A DNA stretch of 52,877 bases, taken from contig NZ_ABCQ01000029.1 of assembly GCF_000170855.1 (NCBI RefSeq), forward strand, positions 1 to 52,877. The letters run 5' to 3'. Position numbers and translations under genes: made by a program. The notes beneath the pieces were generated by a model that did no database searches, was not told the DNA's origin, and was given only the letters and a program-made list of their open reading frames with translations. Position 1 is the first letter of the stretch, and each line of letters opens with the position of its first letter. Below, piece by piece: positions 38,221 to 47,176 of this stretch. This DNA is from Moritella sp. PE36 (lineage in GTDB: Bacteria; Pseudomonadota; Gammaproteobacteria; Enterobacterales; Moritellaceae).

Positions 38221-38597
38221 TTGGAGTTGGTCAGACAATCGCCGCTTTATGACTCGGTATTTATATCGAGGTTATAGAGGGGAGGAAAGTCCGGGCTCCA
38301 CAGGGCAGGGTGCCAGGTAACGCCTGGGAGGCGCAAGCCTACGACAAGTGCAGCAGAGAGAAGACCGCCGATGGCTTTTTCGGAAGCACAGGTAAGGCTG
38401 AAAGGGTGCGGTAAGAGCGCACCGGACGACTAGTAATAGTTCGTTGCAGGGTAAACTCCACCCGGAGCAAGACCAAATAGGCTTTCTATAGGCGTGGCCC
38501 ACGCTGAAAGCGGGTAGGTTGCTTGAGTCTGTGAGTGATTGCAGACCTAGAGGAATGATTGTCCACGACAAAACCCGGCTTATCGACCAACTCCAAG
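38221..38597 (+). ncRNA. rnpB: RNase P RNA (bacterial class A)
   Basis: The catalytic RNA of ribonuclease P, which removes 5' leaders from tRNA precursors. Conserved class A blocks are visible in order: GAGGAAAGTCCGGGCTCC, then AGGGCAGGGTGCCAGGTAA, the GTGCAGCAGAGAG block, CCGCCGATGG, AAGGGTGCGGTAAGAGCGCA, AAACTCCACCCGGAGCAAGA, and near the 3' end GTCCACGACAAAACCCGGCT (about 38561-38580). The P1 stem closes with GGAGTTGGTC (38223-38232) and GACCAACTCC (38585-38594). The GGTWAA-type contact for tRNA CCA is in the 3'-half loop region. Ends are approximate by a few bases. Confidence 0.97.
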
Positions 38598-38599
38598 AC

Positions 38600-38645
38600 C
38601 TTATCTATATCTTCTTTATTATAGATAAGTTCTTGTTTATTTTTT
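38600..38645 (+). terminator. Terminator after rnpB
   Basis: CTTATCTATA (38600-38609) pairs with TATAGATAAG (38620-38629), followed by a U-rich tract with six T in a row (38640-38645). It ends rnpB transcription three bases after the mature 3' end region. Confidence 0.85.
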
Positions 38646-38729
38646 CCTTCTGATTACCTACATCACTTGCAATACGTTTAACCCCTCCCTAAACTAGACC
38701 TTTTACGTTACAATAACCATTTTAGCACC

Positions 38730-38738
38730 TGCTATAAT
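38730..38738 (+). promoter_or_regulatory. Extended -10 promoter for the dcw cluster
   Basis: TGCTATAAT at 38730-38738 is a perfect extended -10 element (TGnTATAAT). The -35 region is weak (TTACAA with 19-bp spacing), as is common with extended -10 promoters. Transcription would start near 38745, only 23 bp before rsmH. No mraZ gene or MraZ-type GTGGG repeats lie between. Confidence 0.7.
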
Positions 38739-38767
38739 CTAAAGTATTTTTAAGAGCTTTCATCGAC

Positions 38768-39709
38768 ATGACACAAGAATTTGCACACGTATCCGTTTTA
38801 CTTAACGAAACCGTAGCTGGGCTAGACCTAAAACCGGATGGTATTTATATTGACGGTACTTTTGGTCGCGGTGGTCACTCTCGCTTTATTTTGTCTCAGC
38901 TGGGTGAAAATGGTCGCTTGATCGCAATCGATCGTGACCCTGAAGCTATCGCGGTAGGCGAAGCATTAAAATTAGAAGATCCGCGTTTTGACATTGTTCA
39001 CGGACCATTTTCTGGTATTGCTGACTACATGGAAAATAAAGGACTGACAGGACACATCGACGGTGTATTGCTCGATCTTGGTGTTTCTTCGCCACAGTTA
39101 GACGACGCATCACGTGGTTTCAGTTTCTTACGTGATGGCCCATTAGATATGCGTATGGACCCAACATCCGGTATTAGCGCCGCAAAATGGTTAGCGACAG
39201 CTGATTACGATGATATCGTGTGGGTGTTGAAAGTATTTGGTGAAGAAAGATTTGCCCGTAAGATTGCCCGTGCTGTGGTATTTGATCGTGACGACAAGCC
39301 ATTTGAAACAACATCACAGTTAGCAAGTTTAATTTGCCGTGTGGTGCCAAAATCTAAAAAAGAAACCAAGCATCCGGCCACTCGCTCATTTCAAGCTATC
39401 CGTATTTACATCAACAGTGAATTAGAAGAAATCGAACGTGCATTAGCTGGCGCATTACAATGTCTTAAGTCAGGTGGCCGTTTATCTGTGATCAGCTTCC
39501 ATTCGTTAGAAGATCGCATTGTGAAACAATTTATTCGTAAACAAGCGCGTGGTAAAGAAGTGCCATACGGCTTACCTATCATGCAAGAAGAAATTGATAA
39601 AACGCGTACCATGAAGGCGATCGGTAAAATGCTAAAACCTTCGGAAGATGAATTAGAATTAAATCCTAGAGCGCGTAGTTCGGTATTACGCGTGGCGGAA
39701 AAATTGTAA
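38768..39709 (+). CDS. rsmH: 16S rRNA (cytosine(1402)-N4)-methyltransferase RsmH
   Basis: RsmH (MraW) adds the N4 methyl to C1402 of 16S rRNA. The 313 residues equal the E. coli length. Visible are [19 protein letters not shown] at the start, the SAM motif [14 protein letters not shown] near 29-42, [20 protein letters not shown] near 102-121, the helical insertion with [20 protein letters not shown], and [15 protein letters not shown] near the end. It is the first gene of the dcw cluster here, because mraZ is missing. Confidence 0.98.
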   Translation: MTQEFAHVSVLLNETVAGLDLKPDGIYIDGTFGRGGHSRFILSQLGENGRLIAIDRDPEAIAVGEALKLEDPRFDIVHGPFSGIADYMENKGLTGHIDGVLLDLGVSSPQLDDASRGFSFLRDGPLDMRMDPTSGISAAKWLATADYDDIVWVLKVFGEERFARKIARAVVFDRDDKPFETTSQLASLICRVVPKSKKETKHPATRSFQAIRIYINSELEEIERALAGALQCLKSGGRLSVISFHSLEDRIVKQFIRKQARGKEVPYGLPIMQEEIDKTRTMKAIGKMLKPSEDELELNPRARSSVLRVAEKL

Positions 39710-39710
39710 T

Positions 39711-40025
39711 ATGTTCGGCATTAAGTGGGATTTAGGCAAAGTGATAATGACTGATATCGGCCAACATCGAGGCGTTGTTAGTCTGCTATTGGCTATCTTA
39801 ATTGCCGCTTTTGCCGTGATCATGTTAACGCATGAAACCCGCCAGCTTACGAATAATAAAGAGCAGTTACTGACTCAGCGCGACTTTGCTGATATTGAAT
39901 GGCGCAATTTATTGTTAGAGCAAAGTACGCTAGAAGAACACAGTAAAATTGAATACACCGCAAAACACAAACTCGGTATGTATCGCCCAAGTACCGCAGA
40001 AGAGCAATTGGTGATACAGCAGTGA
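39711..40025 (+). CDS. ftsL: Cell division protein FtsL
   Basis: FtsL is a small bitopic protein that joins FtsB and FtsQ and activates FtsWI during septation. The 104-residue product has a short cytoplasmic N-terminus, one membrane helix (VVSLLLAILIAAFAVIML, about 22-39), and a periplasmic leucine-zipper-like coiled coil with the conserved RDFADIEWRNLLLEQSTLEEHSKIE region at about 58-82. The start 1 bp after the rsmH stop is taken; the 4-base overlap with ftsI implies coupling. Confidence 0.94.
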   Translation: MFGIKWDLGKVIMTDIGQHRGVVSLLLAILIAAFAVIMLTHETRQLTNNKEQLLTQRDFADIEWRNLLLEQSTLEEHSKIEYTAKHKLGMYRPSTAEEQLVIQQ

Positions 40026-41749
40026 CAAATCGTCGAAATATTGCCAGCGTAGAACCCGCCAATTTTATCTTATGGCGTTATCATTTAGTTGCGGCCACGG
40101 TCGTTATTATCTTTTTAAGCTTACTCGCCCGTACTGCTTACATCCAAGTGATCAATCCTGAACATCTGCGTAAACAAGCTGATATGCGTTCTCTGCGGGT
40201 GACATCACAGCAAGTGCAACGCGGTATTATTACCGATCGTAACGGTGTTGAATTGGCGGTGAGTGTGCCGGTCATGGCCATTCATGTTGATCCTCGTACC
40301 ATTAAGAATAAAAATAGCTTTGATAACAAACGTGCATGGCAAGCGTTTGCCGAAATCTTAGATCTAAATCTTGCTGAGCTGCAAACCAAGATCATGGCAT
40401 CTAATGGTCGTTTTATGTATATCAAGCGCCAAATTAGTCCTGCGGTTGCTAAGTATGTTGATGAATTAAAATTAGTCGGTGTGAGTCAGGCTCCAGAGTC
40501 GCGTCGCTTCTATCCTACGGGTGAAGTAAGTGCCCAACTTGTCGGCATGACCAATATTGATGACATCGGTATTGAAGGCGTTGAAAGAGCTTATAATGAT
40601 TTCCTTACGGGCACTCCTGGAAAACGAATTGTCCGTAAAGATCGCTTAGGTAATGTCATTGAAGATATCTCGGTTATTCAGCAAAGTGAACAAGCCAATA
40701 ATATCCAACTCAGTATCGATCAGCGTATTCAATCATTGGCTTATCAACGGTTGAAAAAAGCGGTGCAATACAATGGCGCGGTGTCTGGCTCGTTAGTGAT
40801 GATTGATGTGAAAACCGGGGAAATATTAGCGATGGTAAATAGCCCGTCGTTTAATCCCAATAATCGCAGTAAATATGACAGTTATAAGTTAAAGAATCGC
40901 GCGATCACGGATAGTTACGAACCGGGTTCGACGATTAAACCACTGGTTGTTGCCAGTGGCTTAGATCATGGCATTATTGCTGCTGATTCTATCATTGATA
41001 CCAACCCTGGCCGTATGCGTTTAGGCGGGCGTTTAGTACAAGATACCCGTAACCGCGGTGAAATTTCACTGGGCAATATTCTGCGTTATTCGTCGAACAT
41101 GGGGGTGAGTAAAATTGCGCTGAAATTAGGCCATCAACGTTTGCTCGATACTTACTATCAATTTGGCTTTGGTAATGAAAGTAGCTTGATCTTAAACGGT
41201 GAAAGTAGAGGTTATATGCCACGCCGTTCGCGTTGGTCAGAGTTTGAGAATGCGACATTATCCTTTGGTTATGGCATGCAGGCGACGACATTACAGCTTG
41301 CTCATGCTTATGCCACGATTGCTTCTGGTGGTTTATATCGCCCATTGACGATCATAAAACAAGACACCACGCCCTTGTCAGAGCGGGTGTTATCTGAACA
41401 GCACGCGCAAGAGCTATTACTCATGATGGAAAGTGTGGTAGAAAAAGGCGGTACGGGTGATAAAGCGCGCATCGATGGATACCGCGTTGCAGGTAAAACC
41501 GGTACTTCTAGAAAGGCGATTGCGGGTGGTTATGGCGATGATTATGTTGCGTTATTTGCCGGTGTCGCGCCAGTGTCTAATCCGCGCTTTGCATTAGTGG
41601 TGGTGATCGACTCACCAAGTGGTGATCGTTATTACGGCGGTGTGATCGCGGCGCCAGTATTTGCGGAAGTAATGGAAAGAACATTACAAATGTTGAATGT
41701 CACTCCAGATAAAAAACAATCATTAACGATAACAGCAAAAGGCGCTTAA
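40022..41749 (+). CDS. ftsI: Septal peptidoglycan transpeptidase FtsI (PBP3)
   Basis: FtsI cross-links new septal peptidoglycan and is the target of aztreonam and several cephalosporins. The 575 residues contain one membrane helix (about 22-42), the pedestal domain with RGIITDRNGVELAVSVPV (68-84), and the transpeptidase domain. Active-site motifs are STIK at 303-306 (nucleophile S303), SSN at 357-359 and KTG at 492-494. Length is close to E. coli PBP3 (588). Lies in the standard ftsL-ftsI-murE order. Confidence 0.98.
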   Translation: MTNRRNIASVEPANFILWRYHLVAATVVIIFLSLLARTAYIQVINPEHLRKQADMRSLRVTSQQVQRGIITDRNGVELAVSVPVMAIHVDPRTIKNKNSFDNKRAWQAFAEILDLNLAELQTKIMASNGRFMYIKRQISPAVAKYVDELKLVGVSQAPESRRFYPTGEVSAQLVGMTNIDDIGIEGVERAYNDFLTGTPGKRIVRKDRLGNVIEDISVIQQSEQANNIQLSIDQRIQSLAYQRLKKAVQYNGAVSGSLVMIDVKTGEILAMVNSPSFNPNNRSKYDSYKLKNRAITDSYEPGSTIKPLVVASGLDHGIIAADSIIDTNPGRMRLGGRLVQDTRNRGEISLGNILRYSSNMGVSKIALKLGHQRLLDTYYQFGFGNESSLILNGESRGYMPRRSRWSEFENATLSFGYGMQATTLQLAHAYATIASGGLYRPLTIIKQDTTPLSERVLSEQHAQELLLMMESVVEKGGTGDKARIDGYRVAGKTGTSRKAIAGGYGDDYVALFAGVAPVSNPRFALVVVIDSPSGDRYYGGVIAAPVFAEVMERTLQMLNVTPDKKQSLTITAKGA

Positions 41750-41773
41750 AAATAAACGGACGCTCTGGCGTTA

Positions 41774-41814
41774 AGGATTGTTTGGTACTTAGGATTGGTT
41801 GGTGCTGAGGATTG
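41774..41814 (+). repeat. 17-bp imperfect tandem repeat upstream of murE
   Basis: AGGATTG recurs at 41774, 41791 and 41808, exactly 17 bp apart. The first two units read AGGATTGTTTGGTACTT and AGGATTGGTTGGTGCTG (13 of 17 identical); the third keeps only AGGATTG. It fills the only sizeable gap (ftsI-murE) in this part of the dcw cluster and each copy carries a Shine-Dalgarno-like AGGA. Confidence 0.7.
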
Positions 41815-41851
41815 TAAAATGCCAAGGGCTTTAAATATTAAGGGTTTAGAA

Positions 41852-43330
41852 ATGAATTCGTCATGTCGAGTATTATCTCTGCAAGCATGGAATATTGATC
41901 TTGAATTAGTGGTTAATGCGTTGATCATTGATAGTCGCAAGGTGCAAGCTGGCGATTGTTTCGTCGCGATCAATGGTCATGCACTTGATGGTCGTCGCTT
42001 TATCAGTAAGGCATTAAAAAGTGGTGCAACGGCGGTACTCAAAGATGCCGATAACGAGGCTGAACATGGTCATATCGACTATATCGACCAGCGCCCTATC
42101 ATCTCTTTCTTTGGTCTTAATCAGGCCCTATCCGCATTAGCTGATAACTTTTATCAATCGCCTTCACAGCAATTAAAGTTGATCGGTGTTACTGGTACCA
42201 ACGGTAAAAGTACCATTACCCAGATCATTGCTAATTGGGTAACTTTATTAGCAGGTAAAGCGGGAGTAATGGGCACCATAGGTAATGGTTTATTTGCTCA
42301 GTTAACCCAAGCAGAAAATACCACGGGTAGTGGTTTAGATGTACAAGCTGAAATAGCCAATCAATTACAGCAAGGTGCCGAATTATGCGCCATGGAAGTA
42401 TCTTCACACGGTTTGATCCAAGGTCGCGTCAATGCGCTGGATTTTGATGTGGCATTATTTACCAATTTAACCCGTGATCATCTTGATTATCATGGTGACA
42501 TGGATGCTTATGCCGATGCTAAAAAAATCTTATTTCAAGGGGCGGTAAAGCATAAGATCCTCAATGTTGATGATGCTTACGGTAAAATGTGGGCTCAGCA
42601 ATGGTCTGATGCTATCCAATTTTCGGTACGACAAGATTTATCTGCACATCACGGTGCTTTTCTTTATTGCAACGAGTTAAGTTTTGATACTGGTGGTTTT
42701 AGCTGTGAGTTAAAAACCAGCTGGGGTGACGGTACCCTGCAATGCAGTTTAATCGGCGAGTTCAATGCCTCTAATGTAGTGGCGGCTTGCGCGAGTTTAT
42801 TAGCGCTCGGTTATGATCTGGATGATTTATTACGAGTAGCACCAAAATTAACCGCCGTATGTGGCCGTATGGAACTATTTAAGCAAGCGGGACAAGCCGC
42901 TTGTGTGGTTGATTATGCCCACACACCGGATGCATTGGAAAAGGCATTACAAGCATTACGTGTGCATTGTGAAGGCAAGCTTTGGTGCATTTATGGCTGT
43001 GGTGGTGACCGAGATACAGGTAAACGACCATTAATGGCACAAGTTGCTGAACAATTTGCAGATATGGCTGTCATTACTGATGATAATCCGCGTACTGAGT
43101 CTGCCGCTGCGATTGTAACTGATATGCTTAACGGCCTTGCTAAGCCTGATGCTGCGCACGTTATTCACGATCGCCGTCGTGCCATTCAGTGGGCGATGGA
43201 ACAAAGCAGTGCTGACGATATTATCTTAGTGGCGGGTAAAGGCCATGAGGACTATCAAATTATCGGTGTCGAGAAACACCATTATAGTGATCGTGAAACG
43301 ATCACCGAAATGCTGGATAACCAACAATGA
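41852..43330 (+). CDS. murE: UDP-MurNAc-tripeptide synthetase MurE (meso-diaminopimelate adding)
   Basis: MurE adds meso-diaminopimelate to UDP-MurNAc-L-Ala-D-Glu. The start at 41852 is preferred (AAGGG seven bases upstream; best fit to E. coli, 492 residues). ATG at 41819 with GAGGA upstream is a credible longer form (503). Motifs counted from 41852: LIIDSRKVQAGDCFVA near 24-39, the P-loop GTNGKST at 115-121, TNLTRDHLDYHGDMDAY, and DDNPRTE, the specificity motif for meso-diaminopimelate rather than lysine. It overlaps murF by 4 bases. Confidence 0.97.
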   Translation: MNSSCRVLSLQAWNIDLELVVNALIIDSRKVQAGDCFVAINGHALDGRRFISKALKSGATAVLKDADNEAEHGHIDYIDQRPIISFFGLNQALSALADNFYQSPSQQLKLIGVTGTNGKSTITQIIANWVTLLAGKAGVMGTIGNGLFAQLTQAENTTGSGLDVQAEIANQLQQGAELCAMEVSSHGLIQGRVNALDFDVALFTNLTRDHLDYHGDMDAYADAKKILFQGAVKHKILNVDDAYGKMWAQQWSDAIQFSVRQDLSAHHGAFLYCNELSFDTGGFSCELKTSWGDGTLQCSLIGEFNASNVVAACASLLALGYDLDDLLRVAPKLTAVCGRMELFKQAGQAACVVDYAHTPDALEKALQALRVHCEGKLWCIYGCGGDRDTGKRPLMAQVAEQFADMAVITDDNPRTESAAAIVTDMLNGLAKPDAAHVIHDRRRAIQWAMEQSSADDIILVAGKGHEDYQIIGVEKHHYSDRETITEMLDNQQ

Positions 43331-44763
43331 TTAGTTTAGCGTTAAGTGCCATTGCTGCACAGCTTAATAGTAAGTGGCAGGGTGATGATGTTGTTATCAC
43401 TGCTGTGTCAACAGATACCCGCACGATCAAAGCGGGCGATTTATTTATTGCTTTAAGTGGTGATAACTTTGATGCCAATCGTTTCGTAGCGACAGCGGCA
43501 GAAGAAGGGGCCATCGCTGCGATTGTAACAAAAAAACAAGCGGTGGATATCCCACAAATCATTGTCAAAGATAGCCGTATTGCCTTAGGTTTATTAGGCA
43601 AAATGGTACGTGAACACGTTGCTCCTAAAGTTGCTGCGCTTACCGGCAGTAATGGCAAAACCACCACCAAAGAGATGTTGGCGGCTATTTTGAAATTAGT
43701 CGCACCCACATTGGCGACGGCTGGTAACTTTAATAATGATATCGGTGTACCCCTCACTTTATTGCGTTTACAGCAACAACACCAATTTGCGGTGATGGAG
43801 CTTGGTGCTAATCACAAGAAAGAAATTGCTTATACCACCGGGTTGGTATTGCCAGATGTAGTGTTAATCAATAATGTTGATGCCGCACATCTAGAAGGCT
43901 TTGGTGATTTACAAGGCGTTGCATCTGCAAAAAGTGAAATATTATCAGGTGTTAAGCAGCAAGGCATCGCCGTACTCAATCGTGATGATAAGTTTTATCC
44001 ATACTGGTTACGTAAGGTGGATGCGCAGCGACAGGTTAGCTTTTCGGTTGTCGATGATAACGCCGATTACTTTGCCGCTGATATTGAATTTGATAATGCG
44101 GGTAATCCAACATTTAAATTATGTACGTCAAATGGCGATTGCACGATCAACTTGGCTGTCGCTGGGCGTCATAATGTCGCTAATGCATTGGCGGCTGCTG
44201 CCATCGCGAGCTGTTTTGGTATTGATATTAGCACCATTAAGCGCGGTCTTGAATCGATGGTTAATGTGCAGGGTCGATTGAAAATATCGCAGTTAACCCC
44301 GCGTATTCGTATTATTGATGACAGTTATAATGCCAACATTGCGTCGGTAAAAGCGGCCATTAATGTATTAACCCATTTTCCATCAACCAATGTATTGGTG
44401 ATGGGGGATATGGGCGAGCTTGGCAGCAGTACCGCTGATATGCATCAACAGGTTGGACACTATGCGCAACAGCAACAGGTCGATCATGTTTATACTTGCG
44501 GGGCGGTTAGCCGTGAAGCTGCACTTACTGCAGGTGAAAGCGGACGTGCTTTTTTAGCCCAAAGTGCGTTAGTTGATGCACTGGTGGAATTAGTGACGAC
44601 TGCGCCAGATACGCAGATGTTTACCTTATTATTTAAAGGCTCTCGCAGCGCAAAAATGGAACAAGCAATCGGCTTGTTAACCACTAAGCTCGCTGAGCAC
44701 ACTGCTATATTAATCGAAAATACAACGTTAGTTGAAAATACAGTAAAGGAAAGAAAATGTTAG
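43327..44763 (+). CDS. murF: UDP-MurNAc-tripeptide--D-alanyl-D-alanine ligase MurF
   Basis: MurF adds D-Ala-D-Ala, finishing the cytoplasmic pentapeptide precursor. The 478 residues (E. coli 452) show [16 protein letters not shown] near 29-44, the P-loop [11 protein letters not shown] near 108-118, [13 protein letters not shown] near 137-149, and [14 protein letters not shown] near 336-349. The C-terminus is about 20 residues longer than usual, with a duplicated (I/V)ENT segment from an 18-bp tandem repeat. Overlaps murE by 4 and mraY by 7 bases. Confidence 0.97.
   Translation: MISLALSAIAAQLNSKWQGDDVVITAVSTDTRTIKAGDLFIALSGDNFDANRFVATAAEEGAIAAIVTKKQAVDIPQIIVKDSRIALGLLGKMVREHVAPKVAALTGSNGKTTTKEMLAAILKLVAPTLATAGNFNNDIGVPLTLLRLQQQHQFAVMELGANHKKEIAYTTGLVLPDVVLINNVDAAHLEGFGDLQGVASAKSEILSGVKQQGIAVLNRDDKFYPYWLRKVDAQRQVSFSVVDDNADYFAADIEFDNAGNPTFKLCTSNGDCTINLAVAGRHNVANALAAAAIASCFGIDISTIKRGLESMVNVQGRLKISQLTPRIRIIDDSYNANIASVKAAINVLTHFPSTNVLVMGDMGELGSSTADMHQQVGHYAQQQQVDHVYTCGAVSREAALTAGESGRAFLAQSALVDALVELVTTAPDTQMFTLLFKGSRSAKMEQAIGLLTTKLAEHTAILIENTTLVENTVKERKC
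44710..44745 (+). repeat. 18-bp tandem duplication at the 3' end of murF
   Basis: TTAATCGAAAATACAACG (44710-44727) is followed directly by TTAGTTGAAAATACAGTA (44728-44745), 13 of 18 identical. It encodes LIENTT and LVENTV, extending MurF beyond its usual end just before mraY starts. Confidence 0.65.
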
Positions 44764-45839
44764 TTTGGTTGTTCGAATCGTTAAGTGAGCATTTCTCGCT
44801 ATTTAGAGTTTTTTCGTATCTCACTTTTCGTGCAATTATCACGATACTCACCTCGCTATTCCTGACCTTATGGATGGGCCCTAAGCTTATCCGTTATTTG
44901 CAAGATATGCAGATTGGTCAAGTCGTGCGTGATGATGGTCCAGAATCGCATTTTAGTAAACGTGGTACGCCAACAATGGGTGGCGTGATGATCCTGGCTG
45001 CAATTTTAATCTCGACGCTATTATGGGCAAGATTGGATAATGCCTATGTTTGGATCATGATGTTTGTGTTTGTCGCTTTTGGTGCAATTGGCTTTGTTGA
45101 TGATTATCGCAAAGTGATCCGTAAAGACACGGATGGCCTGATCGCGCGTTGGAAGTACTTCTGGCAATCCGCGATTGCAATTGGCATTGCGGTTTACCTT
45201 TATGTCACGGCAGGTTCTGCGGCAGAGACAACATTAGTGGTGCCTTTCTTTAAAGAGTACATGCCAGAATTGGGACTGTTATTCATTGTATTAACCTACT
45301 TTGTGATTGTAGGGAGTAGTAATGCGGTTAACTTAACCGATGGTTTAGATGGTTTAGCTATCTTACCTACAGTGTTAGTGGCTGGTGCATTTATGTTAGT
45401 GGCTTACTTAACCAGTAATGTTAAATTTGCCGAATACCTGTTTATCCCTTACATCCCACAAGCCAGTGAATTAGTGATTGTCTGTGCGGCAATGGTTGGT
45501 GCAGGACTCGGTTTCTTGTGGTTCAATACTTACCCAGCACAAGTATTCATGGGCGATGTTGGTTCATTAGCCTTAGGTGCGGGTTTAGGTACGCTCGCGG
45601 TATTAGTTCGCCAAGAGTTTATGCTGCTGATCATGGGTGGTGTGTTTGTCATGGAAACGGTATCGGTTATCTTGCAGGTCGGTTCTTATAAATTACGTGG
45701 TCAACGTATCTTTAGAATGGCACCTATTCATCACCATTATGAATTAAAAGGTTGGCCTGAACCGCGTGTAATTGTACGTTTTTGGATCATCACTATTATA
45801 TTAGTACTCATTGGCTTAGCTACATTGAAGGTACGCTAA
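44757..45839 (+). CDS. mraY: Phospho-N-acetylmuramoyl-pentapeptide transferase MraY
   Basis: MraY moves phospho-MurNAc-pentapeptide onto undecaprenyl phosphate, making lipid I. The 360 residues match E. coli exactly in length. About ten membrane helices are visible with the catalytic acidic motifs: VDDYRK near 114-119, [11 protein letters not shown] near 194-204, [11 protein letters not shown] near 264-274, and the histidine cluster [13 protein letters not shown] near 323-335. Starts 7 bases inside murF and its stop overlaps the chosen murD start. Confidence 0.98.
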   Translation: MLVWLFESLSEHFSLFRVFSYLTFRAIITILTSLFLTLWMGPKLIRYLQDMQIGQVVRDDGPESHFSKRGTPTMGGVMILAAILISTLLWARLDNAYVWIMMFVFVAFGAIGFVDDYRKVIRKDTDGLIARWKYFWQSAIAIGIAVYLYVTAGSAAETTLVVPFFKEYMPELGLLFIVLTYFVIVGSSNAVNLTDGLDGLAILPTVLVAGAFMLVAYLTSNVKFAEYLFIPYIPQASELVIVCAAMVGAGLGFLWFNTYPAQVFMGDVGSLALGAGLGTLAVLVRQEFMLLIMGGVFVMETVSVILQVGSYKLRGQRIFRMAPIHHHYELKGWPEPRVIVRFWIITIILVLIGLATLKVR

Positions 45840-47176
45840 TGACACACTTATCTGAGCGAAATATGGCTGATTCTATTGTTATTATTGGTTTAGGCCAAAC
45901 CGGTCTGTCTTGTGTGCGCTATTTTCTAAAACAAGGCATAGTGCCTGTTGTGGTTGATAGTCGTGATGCACCGCCGGGGCAAGATGAATTGCCAGCTCAG
46001 GTAAGGTTATACAAGGGTGGCTTACACCCAGAGATTTTATTACAGGCTAAACAATTAGTTGTTAGTCCAGGTATTGCGATTGCGACCCCTGAGATTGCGG
46101 CGGCACAGCAACATGGTGTTGAAGTGATTGGTGATATCGAGCTGTTTGTCAGAGCTGCAAAAGCACCTATTATCGCCATCACAGGTTCAAACGGTAAATC
46201 GACGGTGACGACACTGGTCGGCGAGATGGCCAATGCGGCGGGTGTGAAAACCGCAATCGGTGGCAATATCGGTATTCCGGCATTAGATCTATTGGATGTT
46301 GCCGAACCTTATCAACTCTATGTGCTCGAACTTTCCAGTTTTCAATTAGAAACCACTCATAGTCTTAAGGCTGTCGCAGCTACCGTGCTTAATGTAACGG
46401 ATGATCACCTCGACCGTTATCCGGATTTTGAAGCGTATCGTCAGGCTAAATTGTCGATTTACCAAGATGCGCAAACCATAGTGACCAATCGTGATGATGT
46501 ATTAACGGTTTGTGCTACCCAAGATAATCGCGATGTGGGCAAGCATAGCGTTGGTGCAGATGATGCTGACTATGGTTTGATCCAACAGCAAGGATGTACT
46601 TGGCTGGCTTATCAAGGAGAAGGTATTATCAGCGCTGATGATTTGCAGATCACGGGTGTACACAACCTGATGAATGCGTTGTCAGCGATAGCGCTACTTG
46701 ATGCTGCGGGTGTGGACCGAATTAAAACCTTACCGGGTTTAAAACAGTTTACGGGACTTGCACATCGCTGCGAATTTATCCGTAAATTGAATGATGTTAT
46801 GTGGATCAATGATACCAAGGCTACCAATGTCGGCGCCACGCTGGCGGCACTTGATGGTCTGAAAAGCAGTGTCAAAGGACGCTTATATCTGATTGCCGGT
46901 GGTGATGGTAAAGGCGCTGACTTTGGTCCTTTAGTGCCGGCATTACGTGATGATATAGCCCTGACTTATTGCTTTGGTAAAGACGGTGTACGTTTTGCTG
47001 GCTTAGCCGAGAATACTAAGTTGGTTGCTGATTTAGATACCGCGATTGCAGAAATTAGTCAGTTGGTACAACCGGGTGATTGGGTATTGTTATCACCAGC
47101 CTGCGCCAGTATTGATATGTACGCGAACTTTATGGCGCGAGGCGATCATTTTAGAGCGCTAGTTAAGGCATTGTAA
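45839..47176 (+). CDS. murD: UDP-MurNAc-L-alanine--D-glutamate ligase MurD
   Basis: MurD adds D-glutamate to UDP-MurNAc-L-Ala. The ATG at 45839 (overlapping the mraY stop) gives 445 residues (E. coli 438). A TTG 57 bases upstream is open in frame but would only extend into mraY; ATG at 45863 is also possible. Motifs: VIIGLGQTGLSC near the start, the P-loop GSNGKST near 116-122, NVTDDHLDRYPDFEAY, WINDTKATN near 320-328 and LSPACASIDMYANFMARGDHF near the end. Overlaps ftsW by one base. Confidence 0.97.
   Translation: MTHLSERNMADSIVIIGLGQTGLSCVRYFLKQGIVPVVVDSRDAPPGQDELPAQVRLYKGGLHPEILLQAKQLVVSPGIAIATPEIAAAQQHGVEVIGDIELFVRAAKAPIIAITGSNGKSTVTTLVGEMANAAGVKTAIGGNIGIPALDLLDVAEPYQLYVLELSSFQLETTHSLKAVAATVLNVTDDHLDRYPDFEAYRQAKLSIYQDAQTIVTNRDDVLTVCATQDNRDVGKHSVGADDADYGLIQQQGCTWLAYQGEGIISADDLQITGVHNLMNALSAIALLDAAGVDRIKTLPGLKQFTGLAHRCEFIRKLNDVMWINDTKATNVGATLAALDGLKSSVKGRLYLIAGGDGKGADFGPLVPALRDDIALTYCFGKDGVRFAGLAENTKLVADLDTAIAEISQLVQPGDWVLLSPACASIDMYANFMARGDHFRALVKAL

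Noticed and set aside
38272-38571. Reverse-strand open frame of 99 codons
   Set aside because: It lies entirely inside the RNase P RNA gene, whose conserved blocks explain the sequence.
45782-45838. Upstream TTG extension of murD
   Set aside because: It would lie within the end of mraY and adds residues not found in MurD; the ATG at 45839 fits the family.
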